From assembly GCF_001855555.1 (NCBI RefSeq), contig NZ_MKCT01000001.1, forward strand, positions 868,001 through 932,000: DNA of 64,000 bases. The letters run 5' to 3'. This document shows positions 37,006 to 46,052 of this stretch, piece after piece. The position numbers and the translations under genes are program-made. The first letter of the stretch is position 1. Each line of letters starts with the position of its first letter. Source of the DNA: Chromobacterium sphagni (lineage in GTDB: Bacteria > Pseudomonadota > Gammaproteobacteria > Burkholderiales > Chromobacteriaceae). Below the pieces are notes generated by a model. That model did no database searches and had not been told where the DNA came from. It was given only the letters and a program-made list of their open reading frames with translations.

Positions 37006-37833
37006 ATGACACTCCCGCCGCTCCCCGCATTGCAGCCGCCGCCGCCAGGCCTGGGGGCGCTGCTGGGCGACACGCTGGACATCGCGCTGCCCGGCGGTCC
37101 GCTGCTGCTGCCGGCCACCTTGCACCCGATGCTGGTGTTTGTCGCTGCGGGAGACATCCGCCTGGAAAACGGCGGCGCGCTGGCCCGGGCCGGCCTGTTG
37201 GGCGGCAGCGCCGGCGTTAGGCTGGCCACGGCGTCGCCGGGGGCGCGCGTGCGGATGGCCTGGCTGAAGCCTGGCCAGTTGCCGCGCCTGTTGGGCATTT
37301 CCGCCGCCGAGGCGTTCGACGCCTATCTGCCGCTCGACCTGCTGCTGCCGGCGGCCTGGCTGTCGCCGTTGGCCGATGCCGCAGCCGACGCGCTGCGCCT
37401 CCACGCGGAAGCGCTGCTGTTCCGCCTGGCCCGCCAGCATGGCCACCGGCTGCCTACGTTGGCGCTGCCGTCCGGCTGGCCGGCCCGCGGCACGGATGAT
37501 CTGGCCGCGCACTTCGGCCTCGGCCTCCGTCAGTTCGAACGCCGCTTTCGCGCCAGCACCGGCCAGACCCTGCGCGCCTTCCGGCCGCAGGCGCGCCTGA
37601 ATCGCCTGCTGCTGCACGCGCGCTGGACGCCGTCGCCCGACTGGGCCGACGTGGCCGCCGCCGCCGGCTACGCCGACCAGGCCCACCTGCACCGCGACTT
37701 CGTCCGCTACGCCGGCCGCACGCCCAGCGCCTATGTCCGGGGCCTGGGCGACGCCAACCCGGCGCTGGGGCTGTACCGCCTGCCCCGGGAGGCGATACTG
37801 CGGATGTGCGCCGAGCCCGGCCTGCGCGCCTGA
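37006..37833 (+). CDS. AraC-family transcriptional regulator
   Basis: 275 residues from the ATG at 37006. The C-terminal ~100 residues hold the AraC/XylS double helix-turn-helix (DLAAHFGLGLRQFERRFRASTG and WADVAAAAGYADQAHLHRDF, then GRTPSAY). The N-terminal domain is proline-rich and of unknown ligand. An upstream in-frame start at 36931 lies inside the previous terminator region and is rejected. Confidence 0.8.
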   Translation: MTLPPLPALQPPPPGLGALLGDTLDIALPGGPLLLPATLHPMLVFVAAGDIRLENGGALARAGLLGGSAGVRLATASPGARVRMAWLKPGQLPRLLGISAAEAFDAYLPLDLLLPAAWLSPLADAAADALRLHAEALLFRLARQHGHRLPTLALPSGWPARGTDDLAAHFGLGLRQFERRFRASTGQTLRAFRPQARLNRLLLHARWTPSPDWADVAAAAGYADQAHLHRDFVRYAGRTPSAYVRGLGDANPALGLYRLPREAILRMCAEPGLRA

Positions 37834-37914
37834 GCCGGCCGCGCGTCGTTTCGCTTCAAGACGGCCCCGCCGCCGTTCGGCATGCTGCGGCTATCGCCAC
37901 CCGGGGAGACTCCA

Positions 37915-38415
37915 ATGTCCGTCCAGCCTGATTTTTCCGCCATCCCGCTGCTTGTCGAAGCGTCCAGCCGCTATCCATGGCAAGACTGCCGCAGCCAGCC
38001 CCTGCCGCCCGGCGCGCCGGTGGCCGACTCCGCCAGCCTGCTGCGCGCCTTCTCCACCGCGATGCCGCCCTGGGCCCGCGCGCTGATGCGCCTGCGCGAT
38101 CTATTGGTGGCGCCGCTGGGCCTGAAAACCGCCCCGGCGGCCTCCGCCTCGGCCGAACCTTTCCGTGTCGGCCAGCAACTGGGCGTGTTCCGCATCCTGC
38201 ATCTGGGCGAGCACGATGCGGTGCTGGGCGAGGACGACCGGCATCTGGATTTCCGGCTGGTGTTGCAGTGGCGGCCGGGGAGGCTGCAGGTGAGCACGCT
38301 GGTGCGGACGCACAATCTGTTGGGGAGGACCTATCTGGCGGCGGTGACGCCGTTTCATCATTTGATCGTGGCGGCGAGCATCAAGAGGATGGTGGAGGCG
38401 CTGGAGAGGGGATGA
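37915..38415 (+). CDS. DUF2867 family protein
   Basis: 166 residues. Segments WARALMRLRDLLVAPLGLKT, VGQQLGVFRILHLGEHDAVLGEDDRHLDFRL-type text and AVTPFHHLIVAASI fit DUF2867, a family of unknown function. GGGGAG lies upstream of the ATG at 37915. A REP-like element starts four bases after the stop. Confidence 0.7.
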   Translation: MSVQPDFSAIPLLVEASSRYPWQDCRSQPLPPGAPVADSASLLRAFSTAMPPWARALMRLRDLLVAPLGLKTAPAASASAEPFRVGQQLGVFRILHLGEHDAVLGEDDRHLDFRLVLQWRPGRLQVSTLVRTHNLLGRTYLAAVTPFHHLIVAASIKRMVEALERG

Positions 38416-38418
38416 GCC

Positions 38419-38453
38419 GTAGGGTGCGCCACCCCGAAGGGGGCGACGCACCG
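38419..38453. repeat. REP-like palindromic element, copy 1
   Basis: GTAGGGTGCGCCACCCC-GAA-GGGGGCGACGCACC forms a long hairpin. An inverted copy with two differences is at 43404-43437. Both sit within ten bases of a stop codon, as REP elements often do. Confidence 0.7.
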
Positions 38454-38591
38454 TTTTGGGTTTCGTGTTCGCTTCGCGAACGATTGATTTTGATGCCGGT
38501 TCCGCCCGGCTGACGGGGGCAGCGGCTGTGCGGCCAGCGCCTTGGCAATCCCAGGCCGCCACAACAGCGCGGCGAAACCCCGGTTTCAAAC

Positions 38592-38675
38592 CCATTCCCA
38601 AGGAACCGCCGGAACTAGCGGGGCGCTAACGTCGCCCCGCGTCGAACAACCGGCGTCTTAAAACCTTGGGAATGG
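38592..38675. repeat. Nested inverted repeat, possible small non-autonomous element
   Basis: Outer 12-base arms CCATTCCCAAGG (38592-38603) and CCTTGGGAATGG (38664-38675) enclose a hairpin GCGGGGCG (38618-38625) / CGCCCCGC (38633-38640). Function is not known. Confidence 0.45.
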
Positions 38676-38696
38676 CTCCAGAGCCGGCTTGCGCTG

Positions 38697-39028
38697 ATGG
38701 GGATGGCGGCGCGTTGGTTCGGGTCTGCCGATGTCGGCTTGAGCGATGGCGATGGGTCCAATCCTGCGCACGACCTGTGGGTGAAGGACGACAAGCAGAC
38801 CCGCGTCAACTGCGGCACCAGCGGCGGCCCCAAGGACATTGTCCACGCCAAGCTGTCAACATCACTCAGGGCCGGAAGTGCACCCAGGCGGCGCAGAACG
38901 GCCTGTGCGAAACCTGGCAGAACTTCACCCCGGTCAAGCTGTGCTTCTGGTATTACAACACGCCCGGCAGCGGCGGCAATTGGCTGCTAAACACCGCCTA
39001 TCCCTCGCTCAACGCCAACTGCTCCTGA
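38697..39028 (+). pseudogene. Frameshifted remnant of a cysteine-containing protein gene
   Basis: Two protein-like segments lie in different frames. The first (from 38697) reads WFGSADVGLSDGDGSNPAHD and KDDKQTRVNCGTSGGPKDIV. After about 38855 the sense continues in another frame as VNITQGRKCTQAAQNGLCETW and KLCFWYYNTPGSGGNWLLNT and ends at 39028. Loss of one base near AAGCTGTCAAC explains it. There is no signal peptide or ribosome site, so the 5' part is gone too. The family is not recognised. A sequencing error at the shift cannot be excluded. Confidence 0.55.
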
Positions 39029-39134
39029 GCCGCGCTGCCGCCATCATCCGGGCGGAACGACGATCTGAATCGTTGTCCGCGCGGCAGGCGCCGCGACACT
39101 TCGGTGTGAACGTGGTCTGCCGGACTGGAAAGCA

Positions 39135-39166
39135 AACAGGCCGCCGGATGCTTCCGGCGGCCTGTT
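39135..39166 (-). terminator. Rho-independent terminator of the edd-eda operon
   Basis: A 14-base perfect stem AACAGGCCGCCGGA / TCCGGCGGCCTGTT with a 4-base loop. On the minus strand it is followed by TGCTTTCC, 22 bases past the eda stop. Confidence 0.75.
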
Positions 39167-39187
39167 CGATGCAAGGTGCGCTGAGGC

Positions 39188-39814
39188 TTAGCCGCGCGCC
39201 AGCTGGGTGGCTTCGCGGGCCAGCGCGGTGATGCGGTCCCAGTCGCGCGCCGCGATGGCGTCGTCTGGGGTCAGCCAACTGCCGCCCACCGCCAACACAT
39301 TGGGCAATGCCAGGTATTCCGGCGCCTTCTTGATGTCGATGCCGCCGGTCGGGCAGAAGCGCAGGTCGGCGAATGGGCCGGCCAGCGACTTCAGCAGCTT
39401 GATGCCGCCCACCGCCTCGGCCGGGAACAGCTTCTGCACATTGAAGCCCTCGTCCTGCGCGCGCATCGCTTCCGATGGCGTGGCCACGCCCGGGATCAGC
39501 GTCAGGTTGGCGGCGCGGGCGGCGGCGGCCAGTTCCGGCGTGAAGCCGGGGCTGACGCCGAACAGCGCGCCGGCGTCCACCGCCGCTTCCAGCTGGGCGC
39601 GGTTGCGCAGCGTGCCGGCGCCGACGATGGCGCCCGGCACTTCGTCGCGCATGCGGCGCATCGCTGCCAGCGCCGCCTTGGTGCGCAGCGTCACTTCCAG
39701 CACGGTCACGCCGCCGGCCACCAGCGCGTGGGCCAGGTCCACCGCGGCCGCCGCGTCGTTGACGACGATCACCGGCACTACCGGGCCTTGGCGCAACAGG
39801 GTCAGTGCATCCAT
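39188..39814 (-). CDS. eda: KDPG aldolase
   Basis: 208 residues, typical size. 2-dehydro-3-deoxy-6-phosphogluconate is split into pyruvate and glyceraldehyde-3-phosphate. Signatures: [27 protein letters not shown], the Schiff-base lysine in [13 protein letters not shown], and RFCPTGGI. It lies 14 bases after edd on the same strand, forming the last step of the Entner-Doudoroff pathway. Confidence 0.95.
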   Translation of the reverse strand: MDALTLLRQGPVVPVIVVNDAAAAVDLAHALVAGGVTVLEVTLRTKAALAAMRRMRDEVPGAIVGAGTLRNRAQLEAAVDAGALFGVSPGFTPELAAAARAANLTLIPGVATPSEAMRAQDEGFNVQKLFPAEAVGGIKLLKSLAGPFADLRFCPTGGIDIKKAPEYLALPNVLAVGGSWLTPDDAIAARDWDRITALAREATQLARG

Positions 39815-39828
39815 TTCATTCTCCTAGA

Positions 39829-41661
39829 TTATTTCCAGCCGGGGTGGCGGAAGCTCATCGCGCCGGCTTCCGCATCGTCGGCCACGTCGCGGAACACCGC
39901 AAACAGTTCGCGGCCGACGCCAAAATCGTTGTGCGACAGGTCCGCCTGCGCCTGCTCGCGCGCCGCCCATTCCGCCGCGTCCACCAGCACCGACAGTTCG
40001 CCGCGGTTGGCGTCCAGCCGAACCAAGTCGCCGTCGCGCACCTTGCCGATGGCGCCGCCGGACAGGGCTTCCGGCGAGATGTGGATGGCGGCCGGCACCT
40101 TGCCGGACGCGCCGGACATGCGGCCGTCGGTCACCAGCGCCACCTTGAAGCCGCGCTCCTGCAGGATGGCCAGCGCCGGGGTCAGCTTGTGCAGCTCCGG
40201 CATGCCGTTGGCGCGCGGGCCCTGGAAGCGGATCACCGCGATGAAGTCTTTCTCCAGCTCGCCGCGCTTGAACGCCGCCAGCATGTCGTTCTGATCGTGG
40301 AACACCACCGCCGGCGCTTCCACCACCCGGTGCTCGGCCTTGACCGCCGACACCTTGATCACGCCACGGCCCAGGTTGCCGGACATCAGGCGCAGGCCGC
40401 CGTCGGCGGAGAACGGGTTGGCTGCCGGACGCAGCACGCTGTCGTCGCCGCTGACCGCCGGCGCGTCGCGCCATTGCAGCTCGCCGCCGTTCAGCCACGG
40501 CTCCTTGGCGAAGTGCGACAGGCCGCGGCCCACCACGGTGCCTACGTCCTCGTGCAGCAGGCCGGCGGCCAGCAGCTCGCGGATCACGAAGCCCATGCCG
40601 CCGGCGGCGTGGAAGTGGTTCACGTCGGCCTTGCCGTTCGGATAGGCGCGCACCAACAGCGGGATGACGGCCGACAGTTCGTCGAAATCGTCCCAGTTGA
40701 TGTCGATGCCGGCGGCGCGGGCGATGGCGACGATGTGCATGGTGTGGTTGGTGGAGCCGCCGGTGGCCAGCAGGCCGACTATGGCATTGACGATGGATTT
40801 TTCATCGATCATCTCGCCCACCGGGGTGAATTGCTTGCCCTGGGCGGCGATTTTCGCCGCCTGGCCGGCGGCGGCACGGGTCAATGCCTCGCGCAGCGGG
40901 GTGCCCGGGTTGACGAAGGCGGCGCCCGGCAGGTGCAGGCCCATGATCTCCATCAGCATCTGATTGGAATTGGCGGTGCCGTAGAAGGTACAGGTGCCCG
41001 GGCCGTGGTAGGACTGGCATTCCGATTCCAGCAGCGCCTCGCGGCCCACCTTGCCTTCGGCGTACAGCTGGCGCACCTTGGCTTTTTCGTCGTTGGCGAT
41101 GCCGGTGGTCATCGGGCCGGCGGGAACGAACAGCGCCGGCAGATGGCCGAAGCTGAGCGCGCCTATCATCAGGCCGGGCACGATCTTGTCGCACACGCCC
41201 AGGTACAGCGCGGCGTCGAACATCTGGTGGCTCAACGCCACCGCGGTGCTCATCGCGATCACATCGCGCGAGAACAGCGACAGCTCCATGCCGGGCTGGC
41301 CCTGGGTCACGCCGTCGCACATCGCCGGCACGCCGCCGGCGAACTGGGCGGTGGCGCCGGCCGCCAGCGCGGCCTCCTTCAGCCAGGCGGGGAAGGCCTG
41401 CAGCGGCTGGTGCGCCGACAGCATGTCGTTGTAGGAAGATACAATCGCCAGATTCGGGCGGTGCTCTTCCTTCAGGTGGATCTTGACGTTGTCCGGCATC
41501 GCGGCGAAGGCGTGCGCCAGATTGGTGCAGGACAGATGGGCCCGCTCCACCCGGCCTAGCTGGGCGGCCGCGCGCACGCGTTCCAGATAGGCGCTGCGGC
41601 GCGGCTGGCTGCGCGCGACGATGCGGTCGGTAACGGCGGACAGGGTGGGATGCAAGGCCAT
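39829..41661 (-). CDS. edd: 6-phosphogluconate dehydratase
   Basis: 610 residues, IlvD/Edd family. It converts 6-phosphogluconate to KDPG using an iron-sulfur cluster. Motifs: [62 protein letters not shown], and [22 protein letters not shown]-type C-terminal text. The ATG at 41661 is chosen by homology; an in-frame extension to 41718 runs through the promoter. A HexR operator lies 31 bases upstream. Confidence 0.95.
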   Translation of the reverse strand: MALHPTLSAVTDRIVARSQPRRSAYLERVRAAAQLGRVERAHLSCTNLAHAFAAMPDNVKIHLKEEHRPNLAIVSSYNDMLSAHQPLQAFPAWLKEAALAAGATAQFAGGVPAMCDGVTQGQPGMELSLFSRDVIAMSTAVALSHQMFDAALYLGVCDKIVPGLMIGALSFGHLPALFVPAGPMTTGIANDEKAKVRQLYAEGKVGREALLESECQSYHGPGTCTFYGTANSNQMLMEIMGLHLPGAAFVNPGTPLREALTRAAAGQAAKIAAQGKQFTPVGEMIDEKSIVNAIVGLLATGGSTNHTMHIVAIARAAGIDINWDDFDELSAVIPLLVRAYPNGKADVNHFHAAGGMGFVIRELLAAGLLHEDVGTVVGRGLSHFAKEPWLNGGELQWRDAPAVSGDDSVLRPAANPFSADGGLRLMSGNLGRGVIKVSAVKAEHRVVEAPAVVFHDQNDMLAAFKRGELEKDFIAVIRFQGPRANGMPELHKLTPALAILQERGFKVALVTDGRMSGASGKVPAAIHISPEALSGGAIGKVRDGDLVRLDANRGELSVLVDAAEWAAREQAQADLSHNDFGVGRELFAVFRDVADDAEAGAMSFRHPGWK

Positions 41662-41691
41662 GGTGACGTTCCGTATTGAATTGAAGCCGAT

Positions 41692-41706
41692 AGTAGTTTT
41701 ACTACA
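41692..41706. promoter_or_regulatory. HexR operator upstream of edd (predicted)
   Basis: AGTAGTTTTACTACA, a near-perfect match to the HexR-type consensus TGTARTWWWAYTACA with one mismatch at the first base. Confidence 0.75.
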
Positions 41707-41871
41707 CGCAAAATGCAAGGCGAGTTACGCGCCGCCAGCGGCGGCTTAGCGAGACTATCCGCTTTCCAGCGCGAGATTTCCAGCGGAATTATCCAATTAT
41801 TGCGCCAGGGCAAAAGGTGTTGCAAAAGCGGCCACTAGGCCTGTCCTGACGTAGACAGCGCGGTATCGAAT

Positions 41872-41886
41872 GGTAATATAACTACA
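41872..41886. promoter_or_regulatory. HexR operator upstream of zwf (predicted)
   Basis: GGTAATATAACTACA, matching TGTARTWWWAYTACA at all positions but the first. It lies 29 bases before the zwf start codon. Confidence 0.75.
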
Positions 41887-41915
41887 TCTAATACACTTCG
41901 AGATGGAAGATCAGG

Positions 41916-43394
41916 ATGGAGACCCGTTCCACCCCTACCCCGGCCTTCGACATGGTGCTGTTCGGCGGCGCCGGCGATCTGGTGATGCGCAAGCTGCTGC
42001 CTTCGCTGTACCAGGCGCACGCCGCCGGCCTGCTCAACGAGCAAGGCCGCATCCTGGCGCTGGGCCGCAAGGACCTGAGCCGCGACGATTATCTGGCTTT
42101 CGTCGAGAAGAACTCCCGCATCCACGTCAAGTCGCATTTTTCCGCCGCCGCCTGGGACAGCTTCTGCGCCCGCATCGACTACCTGAAGGTGGACGCCTCG
42201 CAAGCGGCCGATTTCCCGGCGCTGGCCGCCAAGGTCGGCGCTGACAATGGCAAGGTGGTGGTCTGTTATCTGGCCACCGCGCCCAATTTGTTCGCCGGCA
42301 TCTGCGACAACCTGGCGGCGGTGGGCTTGAACCGCGCCAATGTGCGGGTGGTGCTGGAGAAGCCGCTGGGCACCGACCTGGCTTCGTCCAACGAGATCAA
42401 CGACGAGGTCGCGCGCTTCTTCAAGGAAGAGCAGCTGTACCGGATCGACCACTACCTGGGCAAGGAATCGGTGCAGAACCTGATGGCCATCCGCTTCGCC
42501 AACGCGCTGTTCGAGCCCTTGTGGCGCCGCGAGTGGATACACGACGTGCAGATCACCATCTCGGAAGAGCTGGGCGTGGGCAGCCGCGGCGACTTCTACG
42601 ACGGTACCGGCGCGCTGCGCGACATGGTGCAGAACCACTTGCTGCAATTGCTGTGCATCGTGGCGATGGAGCCGCCGGCCAATATGGAGGCCGACGCGGT
42701 GCGCGACGAGAAGCTGAAGGTGCTGAAGGCGCTGCGGCCGTTCAGCGAGCAGGACGTCGCCGGCAAGACCGTGCGCGGCCAGTACAAGGCCGGCGCCATC
42801 GCCGGCCAGCCGGTGGTCGGCTATCTTGAGGAAAACGGCATTCCGGAAGGCAGTCAGACCGAAACCTTCGTCGCCATCAAGGCCGAGATCGACAACTGGC
42901 GCTGGGCCGGCGTGCCCTTCTTCCTGCGCACCGGCAAGCGGATGCAGGAGCGGCTGGCCGAAATCGTCATCAATTTCCGCGATGTGCCGCACCAGTTGTT
43001 CACCGGCCCGATGGGCGGCAGCCACACCGCCAACCGGTTGGTGATCCGCCTGCAGCCGGAGGAAAGCATACGCATGTACTTCCTGGCCAAGGAGCCGGGC
43101 GACACCATGCGGCTGCAGCCGGCCTATCTGGACCTGGACTTCTACAAGGCCTTCAAGGTGCGCCGCGCCGACGCCTACGAGCGTCTGCTGCTGGATGTGA
43201 TCCGCGGCAAGCTGGCGCTGTTCATGCGCCGCGACGAGCTGATAGAAGCCTGGCGCTGGGTGGAGCCGATCATGGACACCTGGAGCCGCAGCAACAATAC
43301 CCCGCCCAAGCAGTACACCGCCGGCAGCTGGGGGCCGGCCGCCTCCAGCGCGCTGTTGTCGCGCGACGGCATCGGCTGGCACGAGGAGTGCTGA
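41916..43394 (+). CDS. zwf: Glucose-6-phosphate 1-dehydrogenase
   Basis: 492 residues. The nucleotide loop GGAGDLVMRKLLPSLY, the EKPLGTD segment and the catalytic RIDHYLGKESVQN are intact. It oxidises glucose-6-phosphate to 6-phosphogluconolactone with NADP. It is the first gene of zwf-pgl-glk-hexR-pgi and is divergent from edd. The upstream HexR site implies repression relieved by KDPG. Confidence 0.96.
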   Translation: METRSTPTPAFDMVLFGGAGDLVMRKLLPSLYQAHAAGLLNEQGRILALGRKDLSRDDYLAFVEKNSRIHVKSHFSAAAWDSFCARIDYLKVDASQAADFPALAAKVGADNGKVVVCYLATAPNLFAGICDNLAAVGLNRANVRVVLEKPLGTDLASSNEINDEVARFFKEEQLYRIDHYLGKESVQNLMAIRFANALFEPLWRREWIHDVQITISEELGVGSRGDFYDGTGALRDMVQNHLLQLLCIVAMEPPANMEADAVRDEKLKVLKALRPFSEQDVAGKTVRGQYKAGAIAGQPVVGYLEENGIPEGSQTETFVAIKAEIDNWRWAGVPFFLRTGKRMQERLAEIVINFRDVPHQLFTGPMGGSHTANRLVIRLQPEESIRMYFLAKEPGDTMRLQPAYLDLDFYKAFKVRRADAYERLLLDVIRGKLALFMRRDELIEAWRWVEPIMDTWSRSNNTPPKQYTAGSWGPAASSALLSRDGIGWHEEC

Positions 43395-43403
43395 ACGCTT
43401 GAT

Positions 43404-43437
43404 CGGTGCGTCGCCCCTTCGGGGTGACGCACCCTAC
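43404..43437. repeat. REP-like palindromic element, copy 2 (inverted)
   Basis: GGTGCGTCGCCCC-TTC-GGGGTGACGCACC plus CTAC; the reverse complement matches copy 1 at 38419. It lies between zwf and pgl, inside an operon, and could affect mRNA stability or polarity. Confidence 0.7.
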
Positions 43438-43496
43438 CAATACAATGACCGGACATCGGCGCGCCGCGCCGCACCAAACACAACCGAGGTAAGCGA

Positions 43497-44174
43497 ATGA
43501 ACTGGCTGGAATTTCCCGACGCCGCGCAGCAGACCAGCGCGCTGGCAAACAGCGTCGCCTCGCGGCTGTCCGCCGCGATAGAAAGCCGCGGCCAGGCGGT
43601 GCTGGCAGTGTCCGGCGGCAAGTCGCCGATTCCCTTCTTCCAGCTGCTCAGCGAGATGGCGATAGACTGGGCGCGCATCACCGTCACCCTGGTGGACGAG
43701 CGCTTCGTCGCGCCCGACCACGTCGACAGCAATGCCGCGCTGGTGCGCCGCCATCTGCTGACCGGCCGCGCCGCGCCGGCGCGCTTTTTGCCGCTGGTGC
43801 GCGAGATCGCCGACATCGCCGCCGAAGTGGCGGTCGATTGCCATGAATTCATCGCGCCCGACGTCGCCATCCTGGGCATGGGCGAGGACGGCCACACCGC
43901 CTCGCTGTTTCCCGGCGCTGCCGAGTTGGTGGAGGGCCTGGACCCGGAGGAAACCCGGCCCTTGCTGGCGGTCACGCCGCCGGCCGCGCCGCACCGCCGC
44001 ATCTCGATGAGCTATGCCGCGCTGCTGCAGGCCGGCTGCCTGGTGCTGTCGATCCAGGGCGCGAAGAAGCGCGAGGTGTTCGACGCCGCCCTTCGCGAGG
44101 CGAGCGACGCGCTGCCGATCAGCCACTTCCTGGCGCAGACCCGGGTGCCGGTCGATGTCTACTGGTCTGCCTGA
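43497..44174 (+). CDS. pgl: 6-phosphogluconolactonase
   Basis: 225 residues of the SugarP isomerase/DevB fold. Signatures are AVSGGKSPIPFFQLL, ITVTLVDERFV, DVAILGMGEDGHTASLFPG and RISMSYAALL. It hydrolyses 6-phosphogluconolactone to 6-phosphogluconate. CGAGGTAAGC precedes the start. Its 3' end overlaps glk by 20 bases. Confidence 0.94.
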   Translation: MNWLEFPDAAQQTSALANSVASRLSAAIESRGQAVLAVSGGKSPIPFFQLLSEMAIDWARITVTLVDERFVAPDHVDSNAALVRRHLLTGRAAPARFLPLVREIADIAAEVAVDCHEFIAPDVAILGMGEDGHTASLFPGAAELVEGLDPEETRPLLAVTPPAAPHRRISMSYAALLQAGCLVLSIQGAKKREVFDAALREASDALPISHFLAQTRVPVDVYWSA

Positions 44175-45201
44175 GACCTGGCCGCGGCTACTGGCCGATG
44201 TGGGCGGCAGCAACGCCCGCTTCGCGCTGGAAACCGGCCCCGGGGTGATAGAAGACATCCTGGTGCTGGCCATCGCCGGCTACCCGACGCTGGAAGACGC
44301 GCTGAAAAGCTATCTGGACCAGGTGGGCGCGCGCCGCGTCGCCCACGCCGCTATCGCCATCGCCAATCCGCTGAACGGCGACCAGGTGCGGATGACCAAC
44401 TGCCATTGGGCGTTCTCGATCGAGGCCACCCGCCAGGCGCTGGGCTTCACCACCCTGCTGCTGCTCAACGATTTCACCGCGCTGGCCTTGGCCTTGCCCT
44501 GCCTGCCGCGCCACGAGCTGGAGCAGATAGGCGGCGGCGCGCCCAGGGACGACGCGCCGCTGGCGCTGATCGGCCCCGGCACCGGCCTGGGCGTTTCCGC
44601 GCTGGTGCCTCACGCCGGCGGCTGGCGCGCGTTGTCCTGCGAGGGCGGCCATGTCTCCTTCGCTCCGGCGGACGAGCGCGAGGTGGAGATCTGGCGCTAC
44701 GCCGCCGCCCGCTTCGGCCACGTCTCCCATGAACGGCTGCTGTCCGGCCCGGGCCTCGCGCTGTTGCACCAGGCGCTGTGCGAGCGCGACGGCGAGAGCG
44801 GCCAGCCGCGCAGCGCGGCCGAAATCAGCGCGCTTGGCTTGTCGGCGCGCTGCCTGCGCTGCCGCGAGGCGCTGGAAATCTTCTGTGGCATCCTCGGCTC
44901 GGCGGCCGGCAATCTGGCGTTGACGCTCGGTGCCCATGGCGGGGTGTATATAGGTGGTGGTATTGTGCCGCGTCTGAGCGGTTTTTTTGAACAATCCCCA
45001 TTTCGCCGCCGCTTCGAGGACAAGGGACGGATGTCGGGCTATCTTGCCGCCATCCCGGTTTACCTGATTACCAGCGCCTACCCGGCCTTGCCGGGGGTGG
45101 CCGCCCGTCTGGCGGCCCATCTGGCGTCGCGCAGCGACCATGCCCCGGTGGATGCCTCCACCCCTCCTCGAGGCGGCTTTGCAGGAGACATGCATGCTTG
45201 A
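44155..45201 (+). CDS. glk: Glucokinase
   Basis: 348 residues. PRLLADVGGSNARFALE is the phosphate-1 motif; IAIANPLNGDQVRMTNCHWAFS, LLLNDFTALALALP, LIGPGTGLGVSALVPH and LGAHGGVYIGGGIVPRL follow. It phosphorylates glucose with ATP. The start at 44155 overlaps pgl by 20 bases; the longer open frame to 44014 lies inside pgl. The C-terminus is ~20 residues longer than the usual end and overlaps hexR by 8 bases. Confidence 0.92.
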   Translation: MSTGLPETWPRLLADVGGSNARFALETGPGVIEDILVLAIAGYPTLEDALKSYLDQVGARRVAHAAIAIANPLNGDQVRMTNCHWAFSIEATRQALGFTTLLLLNDFTALALALPCLPRHELEQIGGGAPRDDAPLALIGPGTGLGVSALVPHAGGWRALSCEGGHVSFAPADEREVEIWRYAAARFGHVSHERLLSGPGLALLHQALCERDGESGQPRSAAEISALGLSARCLRCREALEIFCGILGSAAGNLALTLGAHGGVYIGGGIVPRLSGFFEQSPFRRRFEDKGRMSGYLAAIPVYLITSAYPALPGVAARLAAHLASRSDHAPVDASTPPRGGFAGDMHA

Positions 45202-46042
45202 TCGCATCCGAGGCCAACTGGAGACGCTGTCTTCGGCCGAGCGCAAGGTGGCCGAGCTGGTGCTGGAGCAACCCTACACCGTGATCCAGGCCGCCGTGGC
45301 CGACATCGCCAGGAACGCCGGCGTCAGCCAGCCCACCGTGATCCGTTTCTGCCGCACCGTCGGCTGCTCCGGCCTGCCCGACTTCAAGCTCAAGCTGGCC
45401 GGCAGCCTGGTCACCGGCGTGCCCTACGTCCATTCCAGCGTGCGCCCGGAAGACCCGACCTCGGAAATCGTCGCCAAGGTGTTCGACAACACCGTGTCGG
45501 CGCTGCTCAAGTGCCGCAACGACGTCAATCCGCAGGCGATCGAGGCCGCGGTGCAGCTGCTGACCGACGCCCACCGCATCGAGTTCTACGGCCTGGGCAA
45601 CTCCGGCATCATCGCCGCCGACGCCCAGCACAAGTTCTTTCGTTTCGGCATCCCCACCGTCGCCTATTCCGACACCCACATCCAGATGATGGCGGCGTCG
45701 GTGCTGGGCCCCGAGGACGTGCTGGTGGCCATTTCCAGCTCCGGCCGCACCATGGAGCTGCTGGAGGCGGTGGACGTGGCGATTTCCGCCGGCGCCAAGG
45801 TGATCGCGCTCACCACCAGCGGCTCGCCCTTGGCGCGCCGCGCCACCGTGTCGCTGATCGCCGACACGCTGGAAGACAACGAAACCTACAGCCCGATGAT
45901 TTCGCGCATCGTGCATCTGGTGCAGATCGACATCTTGGCCGTCAGCGTGGCGCTGCGGCGCGGCCCGGGGCTGATCCGCCAGCTGGAAAAGACCAAGCAC
46001 AGCCTGAAGAACCGCAGGCTGGACAATAGACAACCGGAATAG
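45194..46042 (+). CDS. hexR: HexR transcriptional regulator (RpiR family)
   Basis: 282 residues. N-terminal RpiR helix-turn-helix ([16 protein letters not shown] ... [20 protein letters not shown]) and a C-terminal SIS domain ([41 protein letters not shown]) that binds KDPG. The start at 45194 follows GCAGGAGACATGC and overlaps the glk stop. It probably controls its own operon and edd-eda through the two palindromes upstream. Confidence 0.93.
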   Translation: MLDRIRGQLETLSSAERKVAELVLEQPYTVIQAAVADIARNAGVSQPTVIRFCRTVGCSGLPDFKLKLAGSLVTGVPYVHSSVRPEDPTSEIVAKVFDNTVSALLKCRNDVNPQAIEAAVQLLTDAHRIEFYGLGNSGIIAADAQHKFFRFGIPTVAYSDTHIQMMAASVLGPEDVLVAISSSGRTMELLEAVDVAISAGAKVIALTTSGSPLARRATVSLIADTLEDNETYSPMISRIVHLVQIDILAVSVALRRGPGLIRQLEKTKHSLKNRRLDNRQPE

Positions 46043-46052
46043 GACATACGTC

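Noticed and set aside
38615-38851. Minus-strand frame opposite the gene remnant
   Set aside because: It overlaps the inverted repeats and the remnant, with no supporting start signal or homology that I recognise.
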